DNA of 64,000 bases from Peribacillus frigoritolerans. Its GTDB lineage: Bacteria; Bacillota; Bacilli; Bacillales; DSM-1321. Where the stretch lies: assembly GCF_030676415.1 (NCBI RefSeq), contig NZ_JAUUTW010000012.1, positions 62,001 to 126,000 of the forward strand, given 5' to 3'. Below, piece after piece: positions 1 through 11,400 of this stretch (its first letter is position 1; each line of letters begins with the position of its first letter). The position numbers were made by a program, and so were the translations under genes. The notes beneath the pieces were generated by a model. That model made no database searches and was not told the DNA's origin. It saw only the letters and a program-made list of their open reading frames with translations.

Positions 1-3000
1 GGATCACTGCGAACTTCGTTCGGAATAATATACAAACTAGAACCATACAAAAGCATTTGTAATTGCTGAACGGATACATCAAAGGCGATCGAAGCATTTA
101 AACCGACGCGCATGTTAGTAGGTGTCTCATGTGAAAAAACTTCTTTCTGTAAACCATACGATAGATTTAGTACAGAATGATGCTGTACCAAAGCCCCCTT
201 TGGATTCCCGGTCGAACCCGAAGTATAGATCACATACGCTAAGTTTTCTCCTGTCACTTCGCATATTGGTGAAAGGGTGCTTTCTCGTGAGATCATCGCT
301 TGATCCCGGTCCAAACAAACTGCTTCAACTTCTTCAGGTATCCAACCTTTTAATGCTTCGTTCGTGACCAATACTTGAATCCCTGTGTCCTCCAGAATAT
401 ATCGTAGGCGACTTTCTGGATACGATGAATCCAATGGAACATAGGCTGCCCCAGCTTTCCAGATTCCCATGAGACCGACAATCATCTCAACTGAACGTTG
501 GAAGCAGAGCCCGACCAATGACTCTGTCCCAATCCCACATTTCTGGAGATAATGGGCCAATTGGTTTGCTTTCTCATTCAGCTCTCGATACGTCAACTGA
601 TGATTTTCATCCACCACCGCCACGGTGTCAGGTGTACGATCCACTTGATCTTCAAACAGTTTATGGATTACACTCTCACGTGGGTACGCTACAGCATTAT
701 CATTCCACTCTTCTAGCAGCTGCTGCTCCACTTCCGATAGCATCGTCAACTTCGTCAGTGATTTATCAGGATGTTCCACGATTTCATTCAACCAGTTTTC
801 AAAATGCTCAGCCATACGTCTGATAGTTACAACGTCAAATAAATCAGTCTTATAGACAAAAGAAAGGACTAAACCCTCTTCCACCTCTGCGGCGCTTAAA
901 CTCAAATCAAACTTGGCGATCGAAGCATGAATTTCCATCGCTTCTAAACTTCTTCCATGAAGCTTTGGTAGACCTTGTTTCGTGTTTTGCAAGGTAAACA
1001 TGGTTTGGAAGATCGGAGAATGACTTATACTTCGCTCGGGTTGTATGACCTCTACAATCTTTTCAAACGGAACATCTTGGTACTCATACGCTCTCAATGC
1101 TTTTGTCCTTACCTGATACAACAACTCTTGGAATGTTGGTGCGCCACTCAGATCAGCCCGATAAACCAACGTGTTGACGAAGAAACCAATCAACCCTTCA
1201 ATCTCGCGATAATTCCGATTTGCAATCGGGCTTCCGACAAGAATATCGGATTGTCCTGTATAACGGGAGAGGAAGCTTTGATACGATGCCAGTAAGGTCA
1301 TGAAGAGCGTCGACCCTTCTTGACGACTAAGTTCGTTCAGTTTGTCGCGTAACGAGCGTGACAACAACACAGTGTGTGTCGATCCGCTATGGGTTTGCTC
1401 CGCAGGACGAGGACGATCCATCGGCAACATTAAGACTGGTAACTCGCCAGACAGCTCTTCCTTCCAATATGCAAGCTGCTGATCAAGTACTTCTTCTTTC
1501 AACCATTCCCTTTGCCATTGGGCAAAGTCAGCATATTGAACCGGTAATGGTGCGAGTTCTACTGGTTTACCACCAACCGCAGCTTCATAGAATGCCATCC
1601 ATTCTTGGAGCAAGATTTCCATCGACCAGCCATCCGAGATAATATGATGCATGGTACAAATAAGAATCCATTCTTCTGCGATTTGCATGATTTGCCCACG
1701 GATCAACGGACCTTGTCCTAAGTCAAATGGCGCTTCGACTTCGTTTTGGATCAATTGTTCCATTTCCCTTTCTCTCTCTTCCGGAGAAAGCGTAGTTAGA
1801 TCCATTTGGGAAAGGGACCGGAAAGCATACGGTTGAATCTGTTGCACTGGATGACCATCCACTTCATGGAACACCGTCCGCAAAGATTCATGACGCTCTA
1901 ACAACTGATTCCATCCCGTCTCCAATGCTTCGGGTACCCAATTCCCTGTAAGATGGCATACTATCGGCATATTATAAAGTGCACTATTGGGCGTGAATTG
2001 GTCGATGAACCACAGGCGCTGTTGGGCATAAGAGAGCGGAATGGCTTCTCCCCGTTCCATCGGCAAAAGCGGTGGAATCTCTCGTTTTTTGTCTCCTTTA
2101 CACAATTGGTCCAATCGCTTCGCCAACGCCTCTACTGTTGAATGCTCAAACAGTTCACGCACTAGCAGTTCGATTTGTAATGCTTCTTTTAACCGGGAGA
2201 CAACTTGGGTAGCAAGTAGCGAGTGTCCACCTCGCTCGAAGAAGGAATCCTGAACACCAATATTTTCTATGTCTAGCACTTGACTCCATACCAATGCGAT
2301 GAGCTCTTCCATCGGAGTTCTTGGGTATACGGTATTTTCAGTAGATGGTTCATCAGGTACAGGCAATGCTTTCAAATCAAGTTTTCCATTCGGTGTAAGG
2401 GGTAAAAGTGCCATCTCGACAAAGTGTGCCGGAACCATGTAATTCGGTAAATGTGTTTGCAGATGCTCCCGCCATTCATGTACACTTCCTTCACCAACTA
2501 CATAAGCTATCAATCGCTTGTCTCCTGGATGATCCTCTCTTACCAGCACAACAGCTTCTTTCACAGACAAATGCGCCTGCAAAGTTGCTTCAACTTCTCC
2601 CAGTTCAATCCGGAAACCACGAATCTTTACTTGGTCATCCATACGACCACGGAACTGGAGATCACCGTCAGGAAGATAACTTGCTTTGTCCCCGGTGTAA
2701 TAGAGACGTTCCCCTGACTTGAACGGATGCGGAATGAATTTTTCCTCTGTGAGTTCCGGACGATTGACATAGCCACGAGCAAGGCTCTTTCCTCCGATAT
2801 AGAGATCTCCAATCACTCCCACCGGCACCGGCTGAAGGTGAGAATCTAACACGTATACTTCTGTATTCGCAATCGGTCGACCAATTGACGGAGTACCTGT
2901 TGTCATTCCTACAGGCACGTAACAATCAGTGGTAACGACGGTATTTTCCGATGGACCATACTGATTAATCACTGCAAAAGGGATTTGTTCAGATGGATAC

Positions 3001-6000
3001 TGTGTTAACTGATCTCCTCCCGTAATGATAAAACGGAGATCCGTCTTCTCTGGCCAAGATAATTTCAAGAGTCTTTCGAGAATAGGTGTAGGCGCAAAGC
3101 TAGCCGTGATCCGTGAATCAATGAGCCAATCTCGTAGAGCCTCTGGATTAATTCGCAACTCTTCTGTTGACAGGTATAGTACTGCACCAGCAGTGAGATA
3201 AGGCCAAATCTCCTGGACAGCTGAGTCAAAGGCAATCCCCGCAATCTGAGTCGCACGATCCTGTGCTGTAATTTGGTATACGGCTTGATGCCAAGAAACC
3301 ATATTCATCAATGACCGATATTCGACCATGACACCCTTTGGCTTTCCTGTGGAACCAGAGGTGTAGACGATATAAGCTAAGTGCTCGGGTTTTACCCGCC
3401 GCTTCGGTGCGATCACGCTTTCATCTGTTATTTCTTCTACTCTCACCGTTTCGACCTGTTCGGAAAGACTTTCTTGCGCTGCTGTCGTCACCACGATTTG
3501 GATTCCTGCATCTTCAATCATGTATTGTAACCGTGATTTCGGAAACAACGGATCTAGGACGACATAGGCCCCGCCAGCTTTTAATATGCCAAGTAAACTT
3601 GCAATGAGCTCAGCCGATCTCGGGAGGTAGACGCCCACAACTGATTCAGGAACAACCCCTTTTTTCTGCAAAACATGTGCCAACTGATTTGCTAGCGCAT
3701 CCAGTTCACCATAGGTCCACTCTCTCATTTGATCGACCACTGCAATCGCATCGGGACGTCGTGCTACTTGGTCCTCAAATCCGTCGCAAATAAGACCCTC
3801 TTGGGACATTTCCATTGCGGTGTCATTCCATGTCTCTACTAACAAATCACGCTCAAATTCGGATAGCATCCCCAGACTATTCAACGATTTTTGTGGATGA
3901 TGAGAAACTTCATGTAGCCATTTCTCAAAATGTCCTGCCATTCGTTCGATGGTTGTAACATCAAATAAATCCTTATTGTATTCAAAAGCGAACATTAATC
4001 CTTCTTCCGTCTCGGCTGCCATTACACTTAAATCAAATTTCGCGATCGGGCTATGGCTTTCTATCATATCGATCCTTCTACCAGACAACACCGGAAGCTC
4101 TTGTTTCATATTTTGTAAGATGAACATCGTCTGGAAGATCGGAGAATGACTTGTACTCCGCTCGGGTTGCACAACTTCCACAATTTTTTCAAATGGAATA
4201 TCTTGATATTCATATGCTTTCAGTGCCTTTTGACGCACCTGCGACAAAATATCTTGGAAGGTCAGTGTACCACTCAGATCAGCCCGATAGACCAGCGTGT
4301 TCACGAAGAAGCCGATTAATCCTTCAATCTCTCTGTAATTACGATTCGCAATTGGACTTCCGACGAGAATATCTTCTTGTCCTGTATAACGGGAGAGGAA
4401 GCTTTGATACGCAGCCAACAAGGTCATGAAGAGAGTCGATCCTTCTTGACGACTGAGTTCGTTCAATTTGTCGCGTAATGAACGTGACAGTAACACAGTG
4501 TGTGTCGATCCGTGATGGGTTTGTACCGCCGGACGAGGGCGATCCATCGGCAGTTGTAGCAAGGGAAGCTCACCAGACAATTCTTCCTGCCAATAGTGGA
4601 GTTGCTGTTCAAGCAATTCTTCCTTCAACCATCCCTTTTGCCACTGGGCAAAGTCCGCATATTGGATCGGTAATGGTTCAAGTTCTGCTACCTTCTCATC
4701 CGTTGCTTCCTCATAGAAAGCTATCCATTCTTCAAGTAGGACTCCCATCGACCATCCGTCCGAAACGATATGATGCAGGATGCAGAGGAGGACCCAATCC
4801 TCTTCTCCCACTCGTAAGAGGATTGTCCGAATCAGTGGGCCTTCTCCTAAGTCAAATGGCACTTCTGTTTCTTGCTGCATCAAACGCTTAACTTCCGCTT
4901 CTCGCTCTTCCGGGGAAAGCATAGTTAAATCCATTTGAGAAAGGGACCGGAAAGCATACGGTTGAATCTGCTGCACTGGATGACCATCCACTTCATGGAA
5001 CACCGTCCGTAAAGATTCATGACGTTCTATCAGCTGATTCCATCCCGTCTCCAATGCTTCGGGTACCCAATTCCCTGTAAGACGGCATACCATCGGCATA
5101 TTATAAAGTGCACTATTGGGCGTAAATTGGTCGATGAACCACAGTCGCTCTTGGGCATAAGAAAGCGGAATGGCTCCTCCCCGTTCCATCGGCATAAGCG
5201 GTGGAATCTCTCGTTTTTTGTCTCCTTTACGCAACTGATCCAGTCGCTTCGCCAGCGCCTCCACCGTTGAATATTCAAACAGTTCACGCACCGGTAGTTC
5301 GATTTGGAAGACTTCTTGTATACGTGAGACAACTTGGGTAGCGAGGAGCGAGTGGCCACCAAGTTCGAAGAAGGAATCCTGAACACCAATATTCCCCATA
5401 CCTAACACTTGACTCCATACCGATGCGATGAGCTCTTCCACTGGTGTTCGCGGTGAGACAATATCTACACTCATGGACTGTCCATCCAATGCCAGTAAGG
5501 CTTTGCGATCGATTTTGCTATTCGGAGTGAGTGGCATCGCTTCCATTTCGACAAAATATGCCGGAACCATGTAATTCGGTAATTGCGTCTTGAGATGCTC
5601 GCGCCATTCTCCAGTGTTTCCTTCACCCACCACATAAGCTACTAACCGCTTGTCTCCTGGATGATCTTCCCTCACTAAAACAACAGCCTCTTTCACAGAT
5701 GAATGATTGTGTAGGACCGCTTCAATTTCTCCCAGCTCTATCCGGAAGCCTCTGATTTTCACTTGGTTATCTATTCTTCCGATATACTCCAAGTTGCTGT
5801 CATTCAGATACCTCACCAGGTCCCCCGTCCGATAGAGCCGTTCCCCCTCCTTAAATGGATGCGGAATAAAACGTTCAGCAGTTAACTCTGGACGATTGAA
5901 GTAGCCACGTGCCAAGCCTACACCACCAAGGTAAAGTTCCCCAGCCACACCTATCGGTACCATCTGTTGGTTTTGATCCAACACATACAATTCGGTATTA

Positions 6001-8453
6001 TCAATCGGACGACCAATTGGAATAAGCATCTGTTCATTTTCTAAATCACAATCATAGTAAGTAACATCTACAGTCGCTTCGGTAGGACCATACAAGTTGC
6101 TTAACTTCGTTTGCTGAAAATCATAAAACACACCCTTAAACCGGCGAACCTGTTCGGTATTTAACGCTTCTCCACTAGTGAAAACCTGACACAAAGACGA
6201 TACGTCCTTTTTCGCTTTGGATTGTTCCATATAATCCAAGAATGTAGATAACATCGAAGGAACAAAGTGCATCGTGGTCACGCGATATCGCTCAATACAC
6301 TCCTCAATCATTGCAGGATCCTTCTCTCCACCCGGTGGAAGTAAACAAACACGTGCTCCTACAAATGACCACCAAAATAATTCCCAGACAGAGACATCAA
6401 ACGAAAACGGCGTTTTTTGAAGAATCGTATCCTGTTCAGATAATGGATAGTTTTTTTGCATCCACTGTAATCGGTTGATAACCGAGTGGTGTTCGATCAT
6501 CACTCCCTTCGGATTCCCTGTCGAACCCGAAGTGTAAATGATATACGCCAAGTTGTTTGCTGTCACTCCACTCACTGGTGCCAAGCTACTCTCTTTAGAA
6601 ATCGCTGCTTGATCCCGATCCAAACAAATCGCTTGGATACCTTCGGGCAACCAACCCAGTAGCGCTTCCTTTGTTAAAAGCACTTGGATCTTTGAGTTCT
6701 CTAATATGTATCTCAGGCGATTTTCGGGATAACTCGGATCCAGCGGGACATAAGCCCCACCAGCTTTGAGAATCCCTAAGAGACCAATGATCATATCGGG
6801 TGAACGCTCGACACATATACCGACCAATGACTCAGGTCCTATATTCCGTTTCTGTAAATAATGTGCCAATTGGTTCGCTTTCTCGTTGAGTTCTTGATAC
6901 GTCAGCTGTCCACCTTCATACACTACCGCCACCGCTTCAGGTGTACGTGCAACCTGCTGCTCAAACAGTTCGTGAATCAAGCTCTTATGTGCATAAACTA
7001 CGTCAGTGTCATTCCATTCTTCTAAGAGCTGCTTCTGTTCTGTGTCCGATAGCATCGGCAGCTTTGTAAATGATTCATCTGGATGATGAACAATTTCGTT
7101 CAACCAGTTTTCAAAATGCCCTGCCATGCGTGCAATGGTTCTACTGTCAAATAGATCTGTATTGTAATCAAAAGAGACAAATAGGCCTTCTTCCACCTCA
7201 AAAACGGTTAGACTCAAATCAAATTTCGCGATGGAAATATTACTTTCTATCATTTCCAAACTTCTCCCAGACAGCTCTAATCGTTCTTGTTTTATATTCT
7301 GTAGTGTAAACATGGTCTGGAAGATCGGCGAATGACTCGTACTCCGTTCAGGTTGTACAGCTTCTACCACTTTTTCAAACGGAATATCTTGATATTCATA
7401 CGCCTTCAACGCCTTTTTCTTTATCTGAGACAAAATCTCCCGAAACGTAGGAGTTCCACTCAGATCCACCCGATAGACTAACGTATTGACAAAGAAGCCA
7501 ATTAATCCCTCTACTCCTTTATGATTCCGATTCGCAATCGGACTTCCGACGAGAATATCTTTTTGCCCCGTATAACGAGCAAGAAAGCTCTGATACGCAG
7601 CCATTAAGGTCATGAATAAGGTGGATCCTTCTCGTTGACTTAAATCCTTCAATGAACTGAGTAGTGTGTGAGGAAGAACCACGTGATACGTGTCCCCAGC
7701 GTACGTTTGCGTAACCGGTCGAGGGAAATCCACTGGCAGTTGTAGTATAGGAAGCTCACCGGACAATTCTTCCTGCCAATACGTGAGTTGTCGATCCAAC
7801 ACTTCACCCTGCAACCACTGCTTTTGCCATTTCGCAAAGTCTGCATATTGAATCGATAGCGAACTTAGTCCAGCAGGCTTCCCACTCGTTTCCTCCTCGT
7901 AGAAGGCAAGCAATTCATTGATCAATATGCCGATGGACCACGCATCAGAAATAATATGGTGCATGGTACATAGCAATAACCATTCCTCTTTCCCTAATTG
8001 AACCAGTTGATTACGAATCAAAGGGCCATTCATTAAATCAAACGGATCCTGCGCTTCTCTAGCAATCAAACTCTCTATCTCTTTTTCCTTTACTTCCAGA
8101 GGAAGGTGAGAATAATCCTCTACAGGTAGTTTTCTAGGAAGGAATTCTACAATGTGTTGTACCGGTTGGTCTCCTAATTCCTTAAAAACGGTGCGTAATG
8201 ATTCATGACGCTCAATGAGTCGATTTAATCCCTTTTCCAATGCTTCAGGTATCCAATGTCCTTTTAGACGCCATACTGTCGGAATATTATATAATGAACT
8301 ATTTGGGTTAAATCGGTCCATAAACCACAAACGTTGTTGTGCATAGGACAACGGAAGCGCTTCTTTATTCTCCTTTTTCTGCATCTGCTTCTGAAGCCAC
8401 GCTCTCTTCTCAGGAGAAAGCAAATCCAGCTTCGCAAGTAAATCACTTCTCAT
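1..8453 (-). CDS. krsC: Non-ribosomal peptide synthetase, kurstakin KrsC-like, 3' end beyond window
   Basis: Multimodular peptide synthetase, open to the left window edge (about 2817 codons visible, no stop). Domain order seen: C (HHxxxDAW near residue 165), A (TSGSTG near 640), carrier (LGGHSLL near 1029), C (HHIVSDG near 1227), A (near 1698), carrier (near 2073), C (HHIISDG near 2268), and a third A cut after its FDVS motif (near 2800). Specificity residues read against GrsA: A1 is DVWHFSLVD, a known serine code; A2 is DSQFIGQVV, not one I can assign; A3 begins D-V-Q. Order Ser-X-(DVQ) fits the Ser-His-Gln-Gln half of kurstakin. All condensation domains look L-to-L and there is no epimerase. 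The start ATG overlaps the stop of the upstream synthetase as ATGA, implying translational coupling. A fourth module and thioesterase would lie outside. The family is certain, the krsC name is inference. Confidence 0.85.
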   Translation of the reverse strand, partial: MRSDLLAKLDLLSPEKRAWLQKQMQKKENKEALPLSYAQQRLWFMDRFNPNSSLYNIPTVWRLKGHWIPEALEKGLNRLIERHESLRTVFKELGDQPVQHIVEFLPRKLPVEDYSHLPLEVKEKEIESLIAREAQDPFDLMNGPLIRNQLVQLGKEEWLLLCTMHHIISDAWSIGILINELLAFYEEETSGKPAGLSSLSIQYADFAKWQKQWLQGEVLDRQLTYWQEELSGELPILQLPVDFPRPVTQTYAGDTYHVVLPHTLLSSLKDLSQREGSTLFMTLMAAYQSFLARYTGQKDILVGSPIANRNHKGVEGLIGFFVNTLVYRVDLSGTPTFREILSQIKKKALKAYEYQDIPFEKVVEAVQPERSTSHSPIFQTMFTLQNIKQERLELSGRSLEMIESNISIAKFDLSLTVFEVEEGLFVSFDYNTDLFDSRTIARMAGHFENWLNEIVHHPDESFTKLPMLSDTEQKQLLEEWNDTDVVYAHKSLIHELFEQQVARTPEAVAVVYEGGQLTYQELNEKANQLAHYLQKRNIGPESLVGICVERSPDMIIGLLGILKAGGAYVPLDPSYPENRLRYILENSKIQVLLTKEALLGWLPEGIQAICLDRDQAAISKESSLAPVSGVTANNLAYIIYTSGSTGNPKGVMIEHHSVINRLQWMQKNYPLSEQDTILQKTPFSFDVSVWELFWWSFVGARVCLLPPGGEKDPAMIEECIERYRVTTMHFVPSMLSTFLDYMEQSKAKKDVSSLCQVFTSGEALNTEQVRRFKGVFYDFQQTKLSNLYGPTEATVDVTYYDCDLENEQMLIPIGRPIDNTELYVLDQNQQMVPIGVAGELYLGGVGLARGYFNRPELTAERFIPHPFKEGERLYRTGDLVRYLNDSNLEYIGRIDNQVKIRGFRIELGEIEAVLHNHSSVKEAVVLVREDHPGDKRLVAYVVGEGNTGEWREHLKTQLPNYMVPAYFVEMEAMPLTPNSKIDRKALLALDGQSMSVDIVSPRTPVEELIASVWSQVLGMGNIGVQDSFFELGGHSLLATQVVSRIQEVFQIELPVRELFEYSTVEALAKRLDQLRKGDKKREIPPLMPMERGGAIPLSYAQERLWFIDQFTPNSALYNMPMVCRLTGNWVPEALETGWNQLIERHESLRTVFHEVDGHPVQQIQPYAFRSLSQMDLTMLSPEEREAEVKRLMQQETEVPFDLGEGPLIRTILLRVGEEDWVLLCILHHIVSDGWSMGVLLEEWIAFYEEATDEKVAELEPLPIQYADFAQWQKGWLKEELLEQQLHYWQEELSGELPLLQLPMDRPRPAVQTHHGSTHTVLLSRSLRDKLNELSRQEGSTLFMTLLAAYQSFLSRYTGQEDILVGSPIANRNYREIEGLIGFFVNTLVYRADLSGTLTFQDILSQVRQKALKAYEYQDIPFEKIVEVVQPERSTSHSPIFQTMFILQNMKQELPVLSGRRIDMIESHSPIAKFDLSVMAAETEEGLMFAFEYNKDLFDVTTIERMAGHFEKWLHEVSHHPQKSLNSLGMLSEFERDLLVETWNDTAMEMSQEGLICDGFEDQVARRPDAIAVVDQMREWTYGELDALANQLAHVLQKKGVVPESVVGVYLPRSAELIASLLGILKAGGAYVVLDPLFPKSRLQYMIEDAGIQIVVTTAAQESLSEQVETVRVEEITDESVIAPKRRVKPEHLAYIVYTSGSTGKPKGVMVEYRSLMNMVSWHQAVYQITAQDRATQIAGIAFDSAVQEIWPYLTAGAVLYLSTEELRINPEALRDWLIDSRITASFAPTPILERLLKLSWPEKTDLRFIITGGDQLTQYPSEQIPFAVINQYGPSENTVVTTDCYVPVGMTTGTPSIGRPIANTEVYVLDSHLQPVPVGVIGDLYIGGKSLARGYVNRPELTEEKFIPHPFKSGERLYYTGDKASYLPDGDLQFRGRMDDQVKIRGFRIELGEVEATLQAHLSVKEAVVLVREDHPGDKRLIAYVVGEGSVHEWREHLQTHLPNYMVPAHFVEMALLPLTPNGKLDLKALPVPDEPSTENTVYPRTPMEELIALVWSQVLDIENIGVQDSFFERGGHSLLATQVVSRLKEALQIELLVRELFEHSTVEALAKRLDQLCKGDKKREIPPLLPMERGEAIPLSYAQQRLWFIDQFTPNSALYNMPIVCHLTGNWVPEALETGWNQLLERHESLRTVFHEVDGHPVQQIQPYAFRSLSQMDLTTLSPEEREREMEQLIQNEVEAPFDLGQGPLIRGQIMQIAEEWILICTMHHIISDGWSMEILLQEWMAFYEAAVGGKPVELAPLPVQYADFAQWQREWLKEEVLDQQLAYWKEELSGELPVLMLPMDRPRPAEQTHSGSTHTVLLSRSLRDKLNELSRQEGSTLFMTLLASYQSFLSRYTGQSDILVGSPIANRNYREIEGLIGFFVNTLVYRADLSGAPTFQELLYQVRTKALRAYEYQDVPFEKIVEVIQPERSISHSPIFQTMFTLQNTKQGLPKLHGRSLEAMEIHASIAKFDLSLSAAEVEEGLVLSFVYKTDLFDVVTIRRMAEHFENWLNEIVEHPDKSLTKLTMLSEVEQQLLEEWNDNAVAYPRESVIHKLFEDQVDRTPDTVAVVDENHQLTYRELNEKANQLAHYLQKCGIGTESLVGLCFQRSVEMIVGLMGIWKAGAAYVPLDSSYPESRLRYILEDTGIQVLVTNEALKGWIPEEVEAVCLDRDQAMISRESTLSPICEVTGENLAYVIYTSGSTGNPKGALVQHHSVLNLSYGLQKEVFSHETPTNMRVGLNASIAFDVSVQQLQMLLYGSSLYIIPNEVRSD

Positions 8454-11400
8454 TTTTTCACCCCTTCCTCAACCAAGTTGCTCTCGAATATACCTTGCGC
8501 TTCTTCCTCTGATAACTCTTCCAATTGCTTAAGAAGTTCAAGTAACTCTTCATCATTACTCGCTGCTGCTTCTTTTTGAATATAGTCTTGAAAACTTACA
8601 TTCCCCTTACTATCATTCTGCGCTTGCTCATTTCCACTACGGCGCAACTGATTAACCCTTTCTGCCAATTCCTGCACCGTAGTATACGTAAATAAATCAT
8701 GCAGTGGTAACTCAATTCCAAAGGCTTCTTTCAGACTAGAAACAGCTTGTGTAGCGAGTAATGAATGACCACCAAGTTCAAAAAACGAATCATGAATCCC
8801 GATATTTTCCGTGCCTAAAACTTGATGCCATATCGAAACAATTGCTTCTTCCGTAGGTGTACGAGGGGCAACATAACCACCCTCTGCTTCCTTGCAATTT
8901 GGTGCAGGTAAGGCTTTCCGATCGATTTTCCCATTTGGGGTGAGTGGGAAAGCTGCCAATCCGACAAAGTGTGCCGGAACCATGTAATTTGGTAACTGGG
9001 TCTTGAGATAATCACGCCAATCATGAGCATTTTCTTCTCCCACTACATAGGCAACCAAACGCTGATCACCCGGATAATCTTCGCGTACCATCACAACAAC
9101 TTCGTTTACCGATGAATGCCTTTGTAACGTCGCTTCAATCTCACCTAGCTCAATCCGGAATCCACGGATCTTCACTTGATGATCGATCCGACCAAGATAA
9201 TCCAAAGTCCCGTCCGGTAGGTACCTCACAAGGTCTCCCGTCCGATATACTCGCTCCCCTTCTTTAAATGGATGCGGGATAAAACGCTCGTTTGTTAAGT
9301 CAGGGCGGTTTAAGTAGCCACGCGCCAAGCCTGATCCCCCAATGTAAAGCTCACCGACTACACCAATCGGTACCATTTGCTGGTTTGCACTGAGTACATA
9401 TACTTCTGTGTTAGAGATGGGTCTACCAATCGGTGGTACCTTGTGCATGACACCCTTTTCTAGCTTCATATACGTGGAATAAGTAGTATCTTCGGATGGA
9501 CCGTATAGGTTGTACACCTTTTCAATCGGACTTCTCTCATACAAGTGCTGGACCAATGACTGCGGCAACGGTTCTCCAGCCAAATTCATCACCCTTACCG
9601 AAGAAGGGATTGTCTTTGCTCGAACCAGTTCCTTCGCTGCTGATGGCACAGTATTGACCAAAGTCACATCCTTCGTGGACAACTTGTCCAGATGAAGAGC
9701 ACTTTCAGCGACAATCACCTTGCCACCCATCGTCAAAGGAACAAACACTTCAAAAACCGATAGATCAAAGGATAGTGAAGTTGAAGCCAGCACTCCCGCT
9801 AATTCCTGTCGGGAATAGGTTTGATGTGCCCAATGGATCATCGTCAACGTACTCCGATGCTCAATCATCACTCCCTTAGGATTACCAGTGGATCCTGAGG
9901 TATAGATGATATAAGCTAAGTTATCGCTTGTTACTTCACTCGTACATGCCGTCGTTACTTCCTGTTCGATCGCTGCTCGATCACGATCGATACAAATCAT
10001 GTCAACGGATTCAAGTAACGTCATTTTTTGCTGCAACTTTTCCTGTGTCACTAGTACTTCGATATGAGCATCCGCTAAAATATACCGTAGCCGACTCTCC
10101 GGATACGCAGGATCAATCGGTACATAGGCTCCTCCTGCTTTCATGATTCCTAAGAGACCGACAATCATCTCGGATGAACGTGTAACGCTAATCCCAACCA
10201 ATGATTCACATCCCACCCCCCGCTTCTGGAGATAATGGGCCAACTGATTGGAACGTTCGTCCAGTTCTCGATACGTTAGCTCCTCATCTTTGCACACTAC
10301 CGCGATTGCTTCTGGCGTTTTCTCCACTTGTTCCTCAAACAATGTATGAATCGTGCCTTCACGTAGGTCCACGGCACCTGTGTCATTCCATTCCTCTAGT
10401 AACCGCTTATATTCTGCTTTCGATAGCATATTCAGTTTTGATAGAGAATCTTTTGGATGAGATACAATTTCATATAACCAATGTTCAAAATGGCCTGCCA
10501 TTCGTTCAATGGTTGCAGCATTAAATAAATCGGTATTATATTCGAAAGTTAGTAATAATCCTTCTTCCGTCTCCGATGCAAACAAACTCAAATCAAATTT
10601 GGCAGCCGAAGTATGACTTTGCATCATCTCCATGTTTCTTTCAGATAGCTGAGGCAACCCTTGTTTCGTATTCTGTAAGGTAAACATGGTTTGGAAAATC
10701 GGCGAATGACTGGTATTCCGTTCAGGTTTTACGGCTTCTACCACTTTCTCAAACGGAATGTCCTGATACTCGTATGCTTTTAGTGCTTTTTTTCGTATCT
10801 GCGACAGAAGTTCTTGGAACGTCGGATTTCCACTGAGATCAGCTCGATAAACCAACGTATTTACAAAGAAACCAATTAATCCTTCAATCTCCCTAACATT
10901 CCGGTTCGCAATCGGGCTTCCAACCAAGATGTCGTCTTGTCCCGTATAACGAGCAAGAAAGCTTTGATACGCCGCCATCAAGGTCATAAATAAGGTGGAT
11001 CCTTCTCGCTGACTTAACTCCTTAATCTTTTCCCATAGGGAATACGACAACATCAGAGACTGACTTGCACCACTGTGGGTTTGAACAGCAGGGCGAGGAC
11101 GATCCATCGGTAATTGCAAGACCGGTAACTCACCAGCTAATTCTCCCTTCCAATATTGAAGGTGCTGATCAAAATCCTCTTCTTTTAGCCATTCTTTTTG
11201 CCACAGAGCAAAGTCCGCATATTGAACGGGTAACTTCTTCAGCTCCACTGGCTTTCCACTTAGCGCTCCTTCATAAAAAGCCATCCATTCTTCGAGCAAG
11301 ATCCCCATTGACCATCCATCCGAAATAATATGATGCATCGTACAAAGAAGTACCCATTCCTCTTTATCCATTTTCAAAATTCGCGTTCGAATTAAGGGAG

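Noticed and set aside
8264-8446. Short minus-strand open frame at the start of the third synthetase
   Set aside because: It is an out-of-frame shadow; the synthetase frame from 8453 is continuous through sampled points at 5399, 3839, 2279 and 59.
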